Positions 1 through 8,948 are shown, counted from the stretch's first letter. The stretch: 64,000 bases of DNA from Bacillota bacterium (GCA_040757085.1 JBFLXJ010000023.1:190457-254456); one strand, 5' to 3'. The notes: a model not told the origin generated them from the letters alone. Numbers and translations: made by a program.

Positions 1-1833
1 CAGGAGCAGATACGCAAGGGGATCAAGGAGCATCGCCTGGACCGGGTGGTGGTGGCGGCCTGCTCGCCCCGCATGCATGAGAACACCTTCCGGCGCACGG
101 TGGAGTCGGCCGGCCTCAACCCCTACCTCCTGGAGATCGCCAACGTGCGGGAGCACTGTTCGTGGGTGCACCGGGACCGGGAGGAGGCTACCGCCAAGGC
201 CATCGACCTGGTGCGCCGGGCGGTGGCCAAGGTGGTGTTCAACCGGCCCCTCCAGAAGGCCTCCATCCCCGTGGAGAAGCGAGCTCTCGTGATCGGCGGG
301 GGCATCGCCGGCATCCAGGCAGCCCTTGACATCGCTGACGCCGGCCACGAGGTGTGGCTGGTGGAGAAGGAGCCATCCATTGGGGGGCGCATGGCCCAAC
401 TGGACAAGACCTTCCCCACCCTGGACTGCTCCCTGTGCATCCTCACCCCCAAGATGGTGGACGTTGCCCAGCACCCCAACATCCGCCTGCTCACTTATTC
501 CCAGGTGGAGCAGGTGTCGGGCTATGTGGGCAATTTCGAGGTCACCATCCGCAAGAAGGCCCGCTCCGTGGACGAGTCCAAGTGCACCGGTTGTGGTTCC
601 TGCTGGGCCAAGTGCCCCCATAAGGTGCCCTCGGAGTTTGACCTGGGGCTGGGCCAGCGCAAGGTGATATACGTCCCCTTCCCCCAGGCCGTGCCCAACA
701 AGCCGATCATCGACCGGGAACACTGTGTTTATTTCAAGACCGGCAAGTGCCGGGTGTGCGAGCGGTTCTGCCCGGCAGGAGCCATCGACTTCAGTCAGGA
801 AGACGAGCTGATCACGCAACGCTTCGGAGCTATCGTGGTGGCCACCGGCTTCGACCTCTTCGACCACGCGCGGTACGGGGAATACGGGACGGGCCGGGAT
901 CCCGACGTGATCAGCGGGCTCCACTTCGAGCGGCTGGTGAACGCCTCCGGTCCCACCGAGGGGAAGATCAAGCGGCCGTCCGACGGCAAGGTGCCGCGCA
1001 GTGTGGTGTTCGTCACCTGCGTGGGCTCCCGCGATGACCGCAAGGGGATCAGCTACTGTTCCCGGGTGTGCTGCATGTACACGGCCAAGCACGCCATCCT
1101 GCTTTCCGAGAAAGTGCCCGGGTGCCGGAGCTACGTGTTCTACATGGACATGCGCACCCCCGGCAAGGGGTACGAGGAGTTCTACAAGCGTTCCCAGGAG
1201 ATGGGTACGCGGTACATCCGGGGACGGGTGGCCCGCATCTGGCGCGAGGGCGACCACCTGGTGGTACAGGGCGAGGACACCCTGCTGGGGCGCAAGGTGC
1301 GGGTGGAAGCCGACATGGTGGTGCTGGCCACCGGCATCACACCGCGCCGGGACGCCGGTGAACTGGCCCGCACCCTGGGGATTTCCTACGACCAGTACGC
1401 CTTCTTCAATGAGGCCCACCCCAAGCTGCGCCCGGTGGAAACCAATACGGCCGGTATCTACCTGGCCGGGTCGTGTCAGGGTCCCAAGGACATCCCGGAT
1501 GCCGTGGCCCAGGCCAGCGGGGCGGCGGCCAAGGTAACGGCCATGTTCTCCAGGGACACCCTGACCGCCGATCCCCTCATCGCCGCCGTCAACGAGGCCA
1601 TCTGCTCGGGCTGCCTGTGGTGCAAGCCCATCTGTCCGTACCGGGCCATCGACGAGAAGGTCATCACCGAGCGGGTGCGCGGACGCACGGTCAGCCGGCG
1701 GGTGGCCACGGTGAACGCCGGCCTCTGCCAGGGGTGCGGGGCCTGCACGGTGGCCTGCCGGGACGGTGCCATGAACCTCCTGGGATTCTCCAACGAACAG
1801 GTGCTGGCGGAGGTGGAAGCGCTATGTCGCTGA
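1..1833 (+). CDS. hdrA: HdrA-like flavin/iron-sulfur subunit (5' end outside window)
   Basis: Flavin subunit of a heterodisulfide reductase-like, electron-bifurcating complex in the cytoplasm. The frame is open from base 1 and already matches an internal HdrA segment (VVAACSPRMHE), so the N-terminus lies outside the window. Visible features in order are the FAD-binding motif GGGIAGIQAALD near visible residue 98, the HdrA signature DCSLCILTPK near 140, a ferredoxin-type cluster CTGCGSCWAKCPH near 196, CRVCERFC near 252, and two C-terminal [4Fe-4S] motifs (CSGCLWCKPICP, CQGCGACTVAC). It overlaps the next gene by 10 bases. The flxDCBA genes that follow indicate an NADH-linked version. No hdrB or hdrC is in the window; they may lie upstream. 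Confidence 0.93.
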   Translation, partial: QEQIRKGIKEHRLDRVVVAACSPRMHENTFRRTVESAGLNPYLLEIANVREHCSWVHRDREEATAKAIDLVRRAVAKVVFNRPLQKASIPVEKRALVIGGGIAGIQAALDIADAGHEVWLVEKEPSIGGRMAQLDKTFPTLDCSLCILTPKMVDVAQHPNIRLLTYSQVEQVSGYVGNFEVTIRKKARSVDESKCTGCGSCWAKCPHKVPSEFDLGLGQRKVIYVPFPQAVPNKPIIDREHCVYFKTGKCRVCERFCPAGAIDFSQEDELITQRFGAIVVATGFDLFDHARYGEYGTGRDPDVISGLHFERLVNASGPTEGKIKRPSDGKVPRSVVFVTCVGSRDDRKGISYCSRVCCMYTAKHAILLSEKVPGCRSYVFYMDMRTPGKGYEEFYKRSQEMGTRYIRGRVARIWREGDHLVVQGEDTLLGRKVRVEADMVVLATGITPRRDAGELARTLGISYDQYAFFNEAHPKLRPVETNTAGIYLAGSCQGPKDIPDAVAQASGAAAKVTAMFSRDTLTADPLIAAVNEAICSGCLWCKPICPYRAIDEKVITERVRGRTVSRRVATVNAGLCQGCGACTVACRDGAMNLLGFSNEQVLAEVEALCR

Positions 1834-2315
1834 ATGCCCAAAGCGCCCGGGCCACCCATGGCCCCGCGGCGGGGGCCGCCAACGACCCCGCGGCGGGGGC
1901 CGGTTGGGAGCCCCGGATCATAGGCTTCTGCTGCAACTGGTGTTCCTACGCGGGGGCGGACCTGGCCGGCACCAGCCGCCTGGAGTACCCCCCCACCATC
2001 CGGGTCATCAGGGTTCCCTGCTCGGGCCGGGTCAACCCCCAGTTCATCGTGCGTGCCTTCCAGAAGGGGGCCGACGGTGTCCTGGTGGCAGGGTGTCACC
2101 CGGGGGATTGCCATTACTCCACTGGCAACTACTTCACCCGCCGGCGCCTGCAGGTGGCCCGTCGCTTCCTGGAGTACCTGGGGATAGACCCCCGGCGGCT
2201 GCGGGTGACCTGGGTGTCGGCGTCCGAGGGCCAGAAGTTCGCGGACACGGTGCGGGAGATGACGGAAGAGATCAGGGCCCTGGGGCCCAACCGCGTGATG
2301 AGGGATGAGCCATGA
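1824..2315 (+). CDS. flxD: MvhD/FlxD-type iron-sulfur electron-transfer subunit
   Basis: A 163-residue protein of the MvhD/FlpD/FlxD family, which passes electrons from a hydrogenase or NADH arm to HdrA, probably through a [2Fe-2S] cluster. Conserved cysteines are visible in GFCCNWCSYAGADLAG near residue 34, VPCSGR near 63 and VAGCHPGDCHY near 85. The ATG overlaps the hdrA stop by 10 bases, so the two are likely translationally coupled. The first 30 or so residues are an Ala/Gly-rich extension encoded partly by a perfect 17-base direct repeat. Its place between hdrA and the FlxC/B/A genes favours FlxD over a hydrogenase MvhD; no hydrogenase genes are present. Confidence 0.88.
   Translation: MSLNAQSARATHGPAAGAANDPAAGAGWEPRIIGFCCNWCSYAGADLAGTSRLEYPPTIRVIRVPCSGRVNPQFIVRAFQKGADGVLVAGCHPGDCHYSTGNYFTRRRLQVARRFLEYLGIDPRRLRVTWVSASEGQKFADTVREMTEEIRALGPNRVMRDEP
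1862..1902 (+). repeat. 17-base direct repeat inside flxD
   Basis: The 17-base unit CCCCGCGGCGGGGGCCG occurs at 1862-1878 and again at 1886-1902 (period 24 bases, so the frame is kept). It encodes part of the Ala/Gly-rich N-terminal extension of FlxD. Each unit is itself nearly palindromic (CCCCGCGGCGGGG), so slippage or hairpin-driven duplication is a plausible origin. Confidence 0.7.
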
Positions 2316-3280
2316 GCGGGGAAATGCGGGCCACAAACGGGGAACTGCGGGAGAAGGTGGCCGGCCTGCTGGCGGCTGGGCAGGTGAGGGTTTTTCTGGG
2401 GTACCGGGCGGGGCGCACGCCCCTGCGGGTGAGGCCTCACCACGTGCTGGGGCCCGAGCAGGCTGATGATCTGGTGTGGAATGAGTTCTGTGCCCCCTCC
2501 CTGGCCAAGTACCTGCTGGACGAGCAGGAGGACGAAGGTCGGGTGGGGGTGCTGGTGAAAGCGTGCGACCTCCGGGCCACGAGGCGCCTGGTGGCTGACC
2601 GCCGCCTGGACCGCGAGCGCGTCCTCCTGGTGGGGGTAGCGTGTCCAGGGATGGTGGACGCCCGGAAGGTGGAATCGCTGCACCCGGGTCCCATAGTGGA
2701 GGCGGGGGTGAGGGACGGGAAACTGGTGCTCCAGACCAGCACCGGCGAGGTGAAGGAGCTCCCGCGGGAGGAGTACCTGCTGGATCGCTGCCTGCACTGC
2801 GAAGATCCCAACCCCCGGGATGTGGACCTGGTGGTGGGCCCCGAAGTCGCCCCCCGGCCGGCCCGTACCCGGGACTACGCTGAGGTAGCGGAGATACTGG
2901 CCATGCCGCTGGCAGAGCGGGCGGCGTACTGGGACCGGCAGTTCTCCCGTTGCGTGCGCTGCTTTGCCTGCCGCAACGTGTGCCCGGCGTGCAGTTGCCG
3001 GGAGTGCTGCTTCGACGTCTGGGAGCCCATGTGGCTCAGCCGCGAGGTCAGTGTGTCCGAGCAGTACATGTTCCACTTCACCCGGGCCTTCCACGTGGCG
3101 GGAAGGTGCGTGGATTGCGGGGAATGCGAGCGGGTGTGCCCGGTCGGGATCCCGCTCATGAAGCTCAACCGGGCCCTGCAAAAGGAAATCCAGGAACTGT
3201 TCGGGGTCGAGCGGCCCTGGGATCCCGACGAGAAGGAACCCCTGGCCATGTACGCACCCGGCGACCCCGACTTCCACTGA
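2312..3280 (+). CDS. flxC: FlxC-like 4Fe-4S dicluster protein
   Basis: A 322-residue cytoplasmic iron-sulfur protein of the kind found between FlxD and FlxB in NADH-heterodisulfide reductase modules. The N-terminal half has an FrhB/HydB-like region (VLVKACDLRATRRL near residue 85; CLHCEDPNP near 167). The C-terminal half carries two ferredoxin-like clusters: CVRCFACRNVCPACSC-type cysteines near 214-230 and CVDCGECERVCPVG near 267-280. ATG overlaps the flxD stop by 4 bases (ATGA). Known homologues relay electrons from the FlxA flavin to HdrA. The C/B letter is assigned by gene order, not by a decisive motif. Confidence 0.78.
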   Translation: MSGEMRATNGELREKVAGLLAAGQVRVFLGYRAGRTPLRVRPHHVLGPEQADDLVWNEFCAPSLAKYLLDEQEDEGRVGVLVKACDLRATRRLVADRRLDRERVLLVGVACPGMVDARKVESLHPGPIVEAGVRDGKLVLQTSTGEVKELPREEYLLDRCLHCEDPNPRDVDLVVGPEVAPRPARTRDYAEVAEILAMPLAERAAYWDRQFSRCVRCFACRNVCPACSCRECCFDVWEPMWLSREVSVSEQYMFHFTRAFHVAGRCVDCGECERVCPVGIPLMKLNRALQKEIQELFGVERPWDPDEKEPLAMYAPGDPDFH

Positions 3281-3293
3281 GGGGGGTGGGCTG

Positions 3294-4319
3294 ATGAGGC
3301 GCCTTGATCGTAAGGACCTGCGTGCTTTCCTGGACAAGTTGGCCTCCACCGCTTCCCTGGTGGCTCCAGTGCGGGAAGACGGGGTGGTGGTGTTCCGGCC
3401 GGTGTCGTCCGGTGAGCAAGTGATATTCGACTACGTCAACCCGGTGCGTTCCGCCAAGGAGCTGTTCTTCCCCCAGAGTGAGGTCATGTTCCGGTTCCAG
3501 CCTTCCCCGGCCGCCACCATCGTGCCCGTCCAGCCCGAGCAGCAGGTGGTCCTGTTCGGGATACGGCCGTGCGATCTGGCGGCCCTTTCCCTGCTGGACC
3601 GGGTATTCCTGGGGGGCGACTACCGGGACGCTTACTGGGGCAAGCGCCGGGATCTCACCACCCTGGTGGGGGTGGCCTGCCAGCAGCCGGACGAATCCTC
3701 CTGCTTTTGCACCGCCTTCGGCATCACCCCCGGCACGGGCGAGGGCGCCGACGTCATGCTCTACCCGGCCGAGGAGTGGCTGGGAGTGGAGGTGCTCACC
3801 CCGCGCGGCCAGGCGCTGCTGGAGCGGGCCGGGATGTCCCTGGGGGAAGCAGGGGACGAGGGCGAGCGCCTGAAGCAGGAGTACCTTGGCAAGACCGTGC
3901 CCCTGGGCGACCGGATAAGCCCGGACCAGCTCTGGAAGGCACTGGACGACCGCTTCGATGATCCTTACTGGCAGGAGGCATCCCGGCGCTGCCTGGGCTG
4001 CGGGATCTGCACCTACCTGTGTCCCACCTGCCACTGTTTCCTGGTCACCGACGTGGCCAAAGGGGAAGACGGGGTCAGGCTGCGTTGCTGGGATAGCTGC
4101 CAGTTCAGGGACTTCCTGCTCATGGCCGGGGGACACAACCCCCGTCCCACCAGGAAGGAGCGGACCCGCCAGCGCTTCATGCACAAGCTCGTTTACTTCG
4201 TGCAGCGGTACGGGCAGTACCTGTGCACGGGGTGCGGGCGCTGCGTGGCCCACTGTCCGGTGGGACTCGACATGGCCACCGTGATCGCTGACCTGCGGGG
4301 GGTGACTCAGCATGCCTGA
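3294..4319 (+). CDS. flxB: FlxB-like 4Fe-4S dicluster protein
   Basis: A 341-residue iron-sulfur protein resembling the A subunit of anaerobic sulfite reductase and hydrogenase beta subunits. The N-terminal half contains GIRPCDLAALSLLDRVF near residue 91, typical of this family. The C-terminal half has CLGCGICTYLCPTCHC near 235 and CTGCGRCVAHCPVG near 310, giving two [4Fe-4S] sites. It starts 13 bases after flxC behind GGGGGGTGGG and overlaps flxA by 8 bases. Expected role is electron relay between the NADH-oxidising FlxA and FlxC/FlxD/HdrA. Classification rests on motifs and on the operon. Confidence 0.8.
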   Translation: MRRLDRKDLRAFLDKLASTASLVAPVREDGVVVFRPVSSGEQVIFDYVNPVRSAKELFFPQSEVMFRFQPSPAATIVPVQPEQQVVLFGIRPCDLAALSLLDRVFLGGDYRDAYWGKRRDLTTLVGVACQQPDESSCFCTAFGITPGTGEGADVMLYPAEEWLGVEVLTPRGQALLERAGMSLGEAGDEGERLKQEYLGKTVPLGDRISPDQLWKALDDRFDDPYWQEASRRCLGCGICTYLCPTCHCFLVTDVAKGEDGVRLRCWDSCQFRDFLLMAGGHNPRPTRKERTRQRFMHKLVYFVQRYGQYLCTGCGRCVAHCPVGLDMATVIADLRGVTQHA

Positions 4320-5196
4320 TGCCACGTTGCCGGCTGGGGCCGTGCCGGACAAAGACGCCGGTGCGGCGATGAATCCCATGATGCCCCACCTGGCCACCAT
4401 CGAGGAAATCATCCCCGAGACGGCATCCGGAGACGTGAAGACGTTCCGGGTTAACTTCTCTGACCCCGGGGTGGCGTTTTCCCACCTGCCGGGCCAGTGT
4501 GCCATGGTCTCCGTGTTCGGGGTGGGGGAGGCGATGATCTCCATCAGCTCCAGCCCCACCCGGCCCCGTCCCCTGGAACTGGCCGTCAAGCAAGTGGGAC
4601 GGCTCACCACCCGCCTGCACGAGATGGAGCCGGGGGATGTGATCGGCATCCGCGGGCCCTACGGCAACCACTTCCCGGTGGAAGAGATGAAGGGCAAGGA
4701 TCTCCTGTTCATCGGGGGCGGGATCGGCCTGGCCCCTCTGCGCTCGCTGATCAATTACGTTCTGGACAACCGCGCCCAGTACGGTAAAATAGACATTATC
4801 TACGGGGCCCGCTCCCCGGGGGACCTGTGCTTCAAACGGGAGCTGTACGACGTATGGCCCTTTGCGCCCGACACCAGGGTGCTCCTGACCGTGGACCGCG
4901 GAGACGAGGAGTGGAAGGGAGCAGTGGCCCTGGTCCCGCACTTCCTCGAGCAGGTTCATCCCGAGCCGGAAGGCAAGATCGCCATCACCTGCGGGCCGCC
5001 CATCATGATAAAATTTACCCTGGAGTCCCTCAAGAAACTGGGATTCTCTGATGAGCAGATTATCACCACGCTGGAACTCAAGATGCAGTGCGGCATCGGC
5101 AAGTGCGGGCGGTGCAACATCGGCTCCCGGTACGTATGCCTGGACGGGCCCGTGTTCACCCTGGCTCAACTCAAGACGATGCCCGCCGAATACTGA
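4312..5196 (+). CDS. flxA: FlxA-like FAD/NAD(P)-binding oxidoreductase
   Basis: A 294-residue ferredoxin-NADP reductase-fold protein, the likely NADH-oxidising entry point of the Hdr/Flx complex. An FAD-binding barrel is followed by a nucleotide-binding domain with GGGIGLAPLRSLI near residue 141 and TCGPPIMIKF near 227. The C-terminus has the PyrK/sulfite-reductase-B type [2Fe-2S] motif CGIGKCGRCNIG...C near 262-278. The known family partners are FlxBCD and HdrABC. The ATG lies within the end of flxB. A PyrK (dihydroorotate dehydrogenase) role is the main alternative, but no pyrD is nearby and the Hdr neighbours argue against it. Confidence 0.85.
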   Translation: MPDATLPAGAVPDKDAGAAMNPMMPHLATIEEIIPETASGDVKTFRVNFSDPGVAFSHLPGQCAMVSVFGVGEAMISISSSPTRPRPLELAVKQVGRLTTRLHEMEPGDVIGIRGPYGNHFPVEEMKGKDLLFIGGGIGLAPLRSLINYVLDNRAQYGKIDIIYGARSPGDLCFKRELYDVWPFAPDTRVLLTVDRGDEEWKGAVALVPHFLEQVHPEPEGKIAITCGPPIMIKFTLESLKKLGFSDEQIITTLELKMQCGIGKCGRCNIGSRYVCLDGPVFTLAQLKTMPAEY

Positions 5197-5209
5197 GGTG
5201 GGTGAAACA

Positions 5210-6235
5210 GTGGAGGCCAGCGCTGCCACGGGGAGTGCCCCTGCTCTCCCCCGTAATCCATTGCGTGTGCCTTTCCGGGGTGCCCGGTGGGCGTTCCTCG
5301 CCCGGGAGATGGAGATGGTGCATGAGTGGATCCGGGTCACCCTGGAGAGTCCCCAGGGGCTGATGGGGGAAGCGGGGCGGCATCTCCTGCGGGGGGCGGG
5401 CAAGCACCTGCGCCCCGGGCTGGTCCTCCTGTGTGCCCGGCTCGGTAAGTACCACCCCCGGCGGGTGATCCCTGTGGCGGCGGCCGTGGAGCTGGTTCAC
5501 ATGGCCACCCTGGTGCACGACGACGTCATCGATGGTTCTCCCCGGCGCCGGGGGTGGCCGACCGTGCACGTGACCTGGAACGATCGGGTGGCGGTGCTCC
5601 TGGGCGATTATCTTTTCTCCCGTGCCCTCACCCTGGGATCCCGCTACGGTGGCCAGGAGGTGGTGGACCTCCTGGCCAGCGCGGTGGAAGAGATGTGCAA
5701 GGGGGAGATGGATCAGGAAGCCCACCGCTTCGATCCCGAGCAGAGCGAGGAGCAATACCTGGCCCGCATCGGCCGCAAGACGGCCCGCTTCATCGCCGAC
5801 TGCTGCCGCGCCGGGGCGATGCTGGGACAGGCTCCTGCCGCTGTTGTGGATGCGGTGGGGGAATACGGCTACAGCCTGGGCCTTGCTTTCCAGATCGTGG
5901 ACGACGTCCTGGACTTCACGGGGTCGGGCGCCGAGATGGGCAAGCCGGCGGGCAGCGACTTGCGCGAGGGTGTGCTCACCCTGCCGGTCATATATGCCCT
6001 GGCCGGAGAGCATGGGCCCTGGATAACAGAGGTGATCCGGGCGCGGCGGTTTGGGGAGGAAGAATTGAGTCGGTTGAGAAATATCCTTCAAGAAGGTGGT
6101 CACCTGGAACGGGCCCGTGAACTGGCTCGCTCCCTGAAGGAAGAGGCCCTGCAGGCACTGAGATGCCTGCCCCCCGCACGGGTTACCGCGCTCCTCGGGG
6201 AAGCGGCCGAATTCGTGGTTGAGCGGAGGTTTTAG
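5210..6235 (+). CDS. Polyprenyl diphosphate synthase (HepT/octaprenyl type)
   Basis: Trans-isoprenyl diphosphate synthase that elongates farnesyl or geranyl diphosphate to a long chain for quinone or lipid-carrier synthesis. Both aspartate-rich Mg-binding motifs are present: LVHDDVIDGSPRRRG (first DDxxD) near residue 103 and QIVDDVLDF (second) near 229. GTG 5210 was chosen because GAGGTGGG lies just upstream and it follows the flxA stop by 13 bases. At 341 residues it is slightly longer than the usual 320-330. The chain length cannot be read from the sequence; no partner HepS is seen. Its gap to rex is 4 bases, so flxA, this gene and rex could share a transcript. Confidence 0.88.
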   Translation: MEASAATGSAPALPRNPLRVPFRGARWAFLAREMEMVHEWIRVTLESPQGLMGEAGRHLLRGAGKHLRPGLVLLCARLGKYHPRRVIPVAAAVELVHMATLVHDDVIDGSPRRRGWPTVHVTWNDRVAVLLGDYLFSRALTLGSRYGGQEVVDLLASAVEEMCKGEMDQEAHRFDPEQSEEQYLARIGRKTARFIADCCRAGAMLGQAPAAVVDAVGEYGYSLGLAFQIVDDVLDFTGSGAEMGKPAGSDLREGVLTLPVIYALAGEHGPWITEVIRARRFGEEELSRLRNILQEGGHLERARELARSLKEEALQALRCLPPARVTALLGEAAEFVVERRF

Positions 6236-6239
6236 GAAG

Positions 6240-6893
6240 ATGGGTAACAGGTCTCCCGACCTGCGCATCCCGGAAGCCGCCATCAGGCGGCTCCCCGTGT
6301 ACCTGAGGGTGCTGGAGGAACTGGCAGAAGACGGGGTGGACGTGGTTTCTTCAGCCGATCTGGCCGCCCGGGTGGGCGTCACTCCGGAACAAATCCGCAA
6401 GGACCTGGCCTACTTCGGGGCTTTCGGTACCCGGGGGGTCGGGTACGATCCCGTTCTGCTGGGGCGCAAACTCAAGCGCATCCTGGGCCTGACCGCCGAG
6501 GTGCCGGTAGCCCTGGTGGGGGCGGGCAACCTGGGAACGGCCCTGGCCCGGCATAACCTGGCCCGGCACAAGGAAGTTCGTATCACCGCCATTTTCGACC
6601 GGGACTGGGATAAGGTGGGTAAGTCCATAGCCGGCGTGGAAATTCTCCCTCTGGAGGATATGGAGAAGGAAATCCGGGCGCAGGGCATCAAGATGGCCAT
6701 CATCGCCGTCCCCCCTGGCGAGGCCCAGGCGGTGGCGGATCGGCTCATGGACGCCGGGATAGAGGCCATCCTGAATTTCTCTCCGGCCAAGCTGCAGGCC
6801 CGGCCGGGCACGTATATCCAGAACATCGACCTGATGACCGAACTGCAGGCGCTGGCTTACTACACCACCCTGCGCGACGCAGGGGAAGGGTGA
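6240..6893 (+). CDS. rex: Redox-sensing transcriptional repressor Rex
   Basis: A 217-residue homodimeric repressor that senses the NADH/NAD+ ratio and controls fermentative and respiratory genes. The N-terminal winged-helix domain contains the family signature RKDLAYFGAFGTRGVGY near residue 50. The Rossmann NAD(H)-binding domain has VGAGNLGTAL near 92 and IIAVPPGEAQAVAD near 152. ATG 6240 follows GGAGG. It sits just downstream of the NADH-linked flx operon and upstream of cdaA, so it probably shares a transcript with both. No convincing palindromic Rex operator was found in the intergenic regions by eye. Confidence 0.95.
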   Translation: MGNRSPDLRIPEAAIRRLPVYLRVLEELAEDGVDVVSSADLAARVGVTPEQIRKDLAYFGAFGTRGVGYDPVLLGRKLKRILGLTAEVPVALVGAGNLGTALARHNLARHKEVRITAIFDRDWDKVGKSIAGVEILPLEDMEKEIRAQGIKMAIIAVPPGEAQAVADRLMDAGIEAILNFSPAKLQARPGTYIQNIDLMTELQALAYYTTLRDAGEG

Positions 6894-6899
6894 GGGGTA

Positions 6900-7700
6900 T
6901 TGGCATCTCCCCTGTGGCTGGTGTCGGCTTCCTGGGTAGACTGGCTGCGCTACCTGGTGGACATCGCCGCCGTCGCCGTCATCTTTTACTGGGGGTTCCG
7001 CCTGGTGCGGGGCACCCGGGCAGTCCAGCTCATCAAAGGCATGGTGGTACTGTTCGTGGCAGGAGCTGTTTCTGACTGGTTGGAACTGACCACCCTCAAG
7101 TGGCTGTTCGACCAGGCGCAGATCGCTCTGCTGGTAGCCCTGCCCGTGGTGTTCCAGCCCGAGTTGCGCCGGGCCCTGGAGCAACTGGGCCGGGGCAGCA
7201 TTTTCGGGCGCGACTGGTTCGTGCACTCGTACAGCAGCCGGGCTCTGGATGAAGTGGCCAAAGCGGTGGGGGTGCTCTCCCGGGAGAAAGTGGGTGCCCT
7301 CATCGTGCTCGAGCGAGCCACCCGGCTGGGGGAATACGTGGAGACGGGCATCCGCCTCGACGCCGCGGTGTCGTCGGAGTTGCTGGTGAACGTCTTCATC
7401 CCGAACACTCCCCTGCACGACGGGGCGGTGATTGTTTCCGGCGACCGGGTGCTGGCGGCTGCGTGCTTCCTGCCCCTGGCGGAGGCCACTCGCCTGGGGA
7501 CGGAACTGGGGGCGCGTCACCGGGCGGCGGTGGGGATCAGCGAGCGCTCCGACGCGGTGGCGGTGGTGGTGTCGGAGGAAACCGGGCAGGTGGCGGTGGC
7601 CGCGGAAGGGAAGCTGGTGCGGAACGTGGATCCCGCCGGCCTGCGCGAGATGCTGGATGCGTTTTTCCCGTCTGAGCCGCGCTTCTTGCGCCGTCCCTGA
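6900..7700 (+). CDS. cdaA: Diadenylate cyclase CdaA (DisA_N family)
   Basis: Membrane-anchored enzyme that condenses two ATP into cyclic di-AMP, which controls potassium and osmotic homeostasis and the cell wall. It has three N-terminal hydrophobic segments (roughly residues 15-90) followed by the DAC domain with the catalytic DGA motif (PLHDGAVIV near 176) and the RHR motif (GARHRAAVGISE near 207). Length of 266 residues is typical. It starts with TTG 7 bases after rex, behind TGAGGGG. The order cdaA-cdaR-glmM-glmS is the conserved Gram-positive cluster in which CdaR and GlmM modulate CdaA. Confidence 0.96.
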   Translation: MASPLWLVSASWVDWLRYLVDIAAVAVIFYWGFRLVRGTRAVQLIKGMVVLFVAGAVSDWLELTTLKWLFDQAQIALLVALPVVFQPELRRALEQLGRGSIFGRDWFVHSYSSRALDEVAKAVGVLSREKVGALIVLERATRLGEYVETGIRLDAAVSSELLVNVFIPNTPLHDGAVIVSGDRVLAAACFLPLAEATRLGTELGARHRAAVGISERSDAVAVVVSEETGQVAVAAEGKLVRNVDPAGLREMLDAFFPSEPRFLRRP

Positions 7701-7726
7701 CCGGGCGCTGACCCGAGGTGCTGGTG

Positions 7727-8920
7727 GTGAACAGCATCGATCGCTGGCTGGAAAAAGACGTGACCTTGAAGATCCTGGCGGTGGTGCTCGCTCTCCTCCT
7801 CTGGGTACGGGTGGGTTCCGGGCAGAGTCCGGCGGTTTCCGTGACCCTGTCCGGGGTGACTCTGCGTGCCACCGGGGTGCCGGGCGAGCTGGCGGTGGCG
7901 GAGATCCGCCCGCAAAGGGTGGACGTCACCGTGCGCGCCCCCCGCACCATGCTCGACCGCCTGGACCCCGATGCCCTGCGAGCCGAAGTTGACCTCACCG
8001 GGGCGGGGGCGGGGCAGTTTTCCCTGCCCGTGACAGTCAAGGTTCCCCGGGGGGTGCAGATAGTCGAGGTATCCCCCACCTATGCCCGGGTCACGGTGGA
8101 CTACCTGGCAGAACGCCGGGTACCCGTGCAGGTGCACGTGGTGGGCGTGGTGGGCGAGGACTACCGGGTAGAGTCCCCCCTGCCCAGCCCCGCAGAAGTA
8201 CTGGCCTGCGGTCCCCGGGGGCAGGTGCTGCAGGTGCGTTACGCCCTGGGCGAGGTTGACGTGACGGGAGCCACTGCCGACTTTTCTCGCACGGTGAGCC
8301 TGCGGCCTGTGGACGCCCAGGGTCGGGAAATCACCGGGGTGGCGCTGAAGCCGGCCGGGGTGGATGTGCGGTTCAGCCTGGTCAGGCTTCCCCCGGCCAA
8401 AGAAGTACCTGTGCAGGCGGACATCCAGGGGCAGCCTCCGCTGGGGTACCGGCTGCGCGAGGTGGTGGTGAGTCCTTCCCGCATCAGGGTACGGGCCCCC
8501 CAGGAGCGGCTGGATGCCCTGGAATGGGTGAGCACGCGCCCGGTTTCTCTGGAAGGGCTGAGCGGGGATACCGAGCGGGAGGTCGCGGTAGCCCTGCCCG
8601 CGGGCGTGGTGATGGCCGACCCCCCGACCGTGCTGGTCTACCTGCAGATAGTGGAAGACGTGGGTGACAAGGAATTCCCCGGCCTGGGCGTGGCCGTGCG
8701 CAACCTTCCCCAGGGGATGACGGCCTCCTGCCAGCCTGCCCAGGTGAAGGTCACCGTGCGCGCGCGCAAGGACCTGCTGGAGGGCCTGAGCCCCAAGGCC
8801 TGGGTGGACGGCAGTGGCGAAGCCGGGGAACGGCGAGTAACCGTGCAGGTGGAGGTACCCCCGGGTGTGGAAATCATGGGGGTGGACCCGGCCGAGGTGA
8901 CCCTCACCACCACAAGGTAG
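7727..8920 (+). CDS. cdaR: CdaR, YbbR-domain regulator of CdaA
   Basis: A membrane-tethered extracytoplasmic protein that binds CdaA and modulates c-di-AMP synthesis. One N-terminal transmembrane segment (LKILAVVLALLLWVRV, about residues 12-27) is followed by about four YbbR repeats of 75-85 residues, visible from recurring RVxVxAP/VDLTG-type strands (for example VDVTVRAPRTMLDRL near 65). GTG 7727 is preferred because GAGGTG lies 6 bases upstream; GTG at 7718 or 7724 are alternatives. Its position between cdaA and glmM supports the name. Confidence 0.88.
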   Translation: MNSIDRWLEKDVTLKILAVVLALLLWVRVGSGQSPAVSVTLSGVTLRATGVPGELAVAEIRPQRVDVTVRAPRTMLDRLDPDALRAEVDLTGAGAGQFSLPVTVKVPRGVQIVEVSPTYARVTVDYLAERRVPVQVHVVGVVGEDYRVESPLPSPAEVLACGPRGQVLQVRYALGEVDVTGATADFSRTVSLRPVDAQGREITGVALKPAGVDVRFSLVRLPPAKEVPVQADIQGQPPLGYRLREVVVSPSRIRVRAPQERLDALEWVSTRPVSLEGLSGDTEREVAVALPAGVVMADPPTVLVYLQIVEDVGDKEFPGLGVAVRNLPQGMTASCQPAQVKVTVRARKDLLEGLSPKAWVDGSGEAGERRVTVQVEVPPGVEIMGVDPAEVTLTTTR

Positions 8921-8948
8921 TAGCCGGATGCATCGCCGCGTGCACGGG

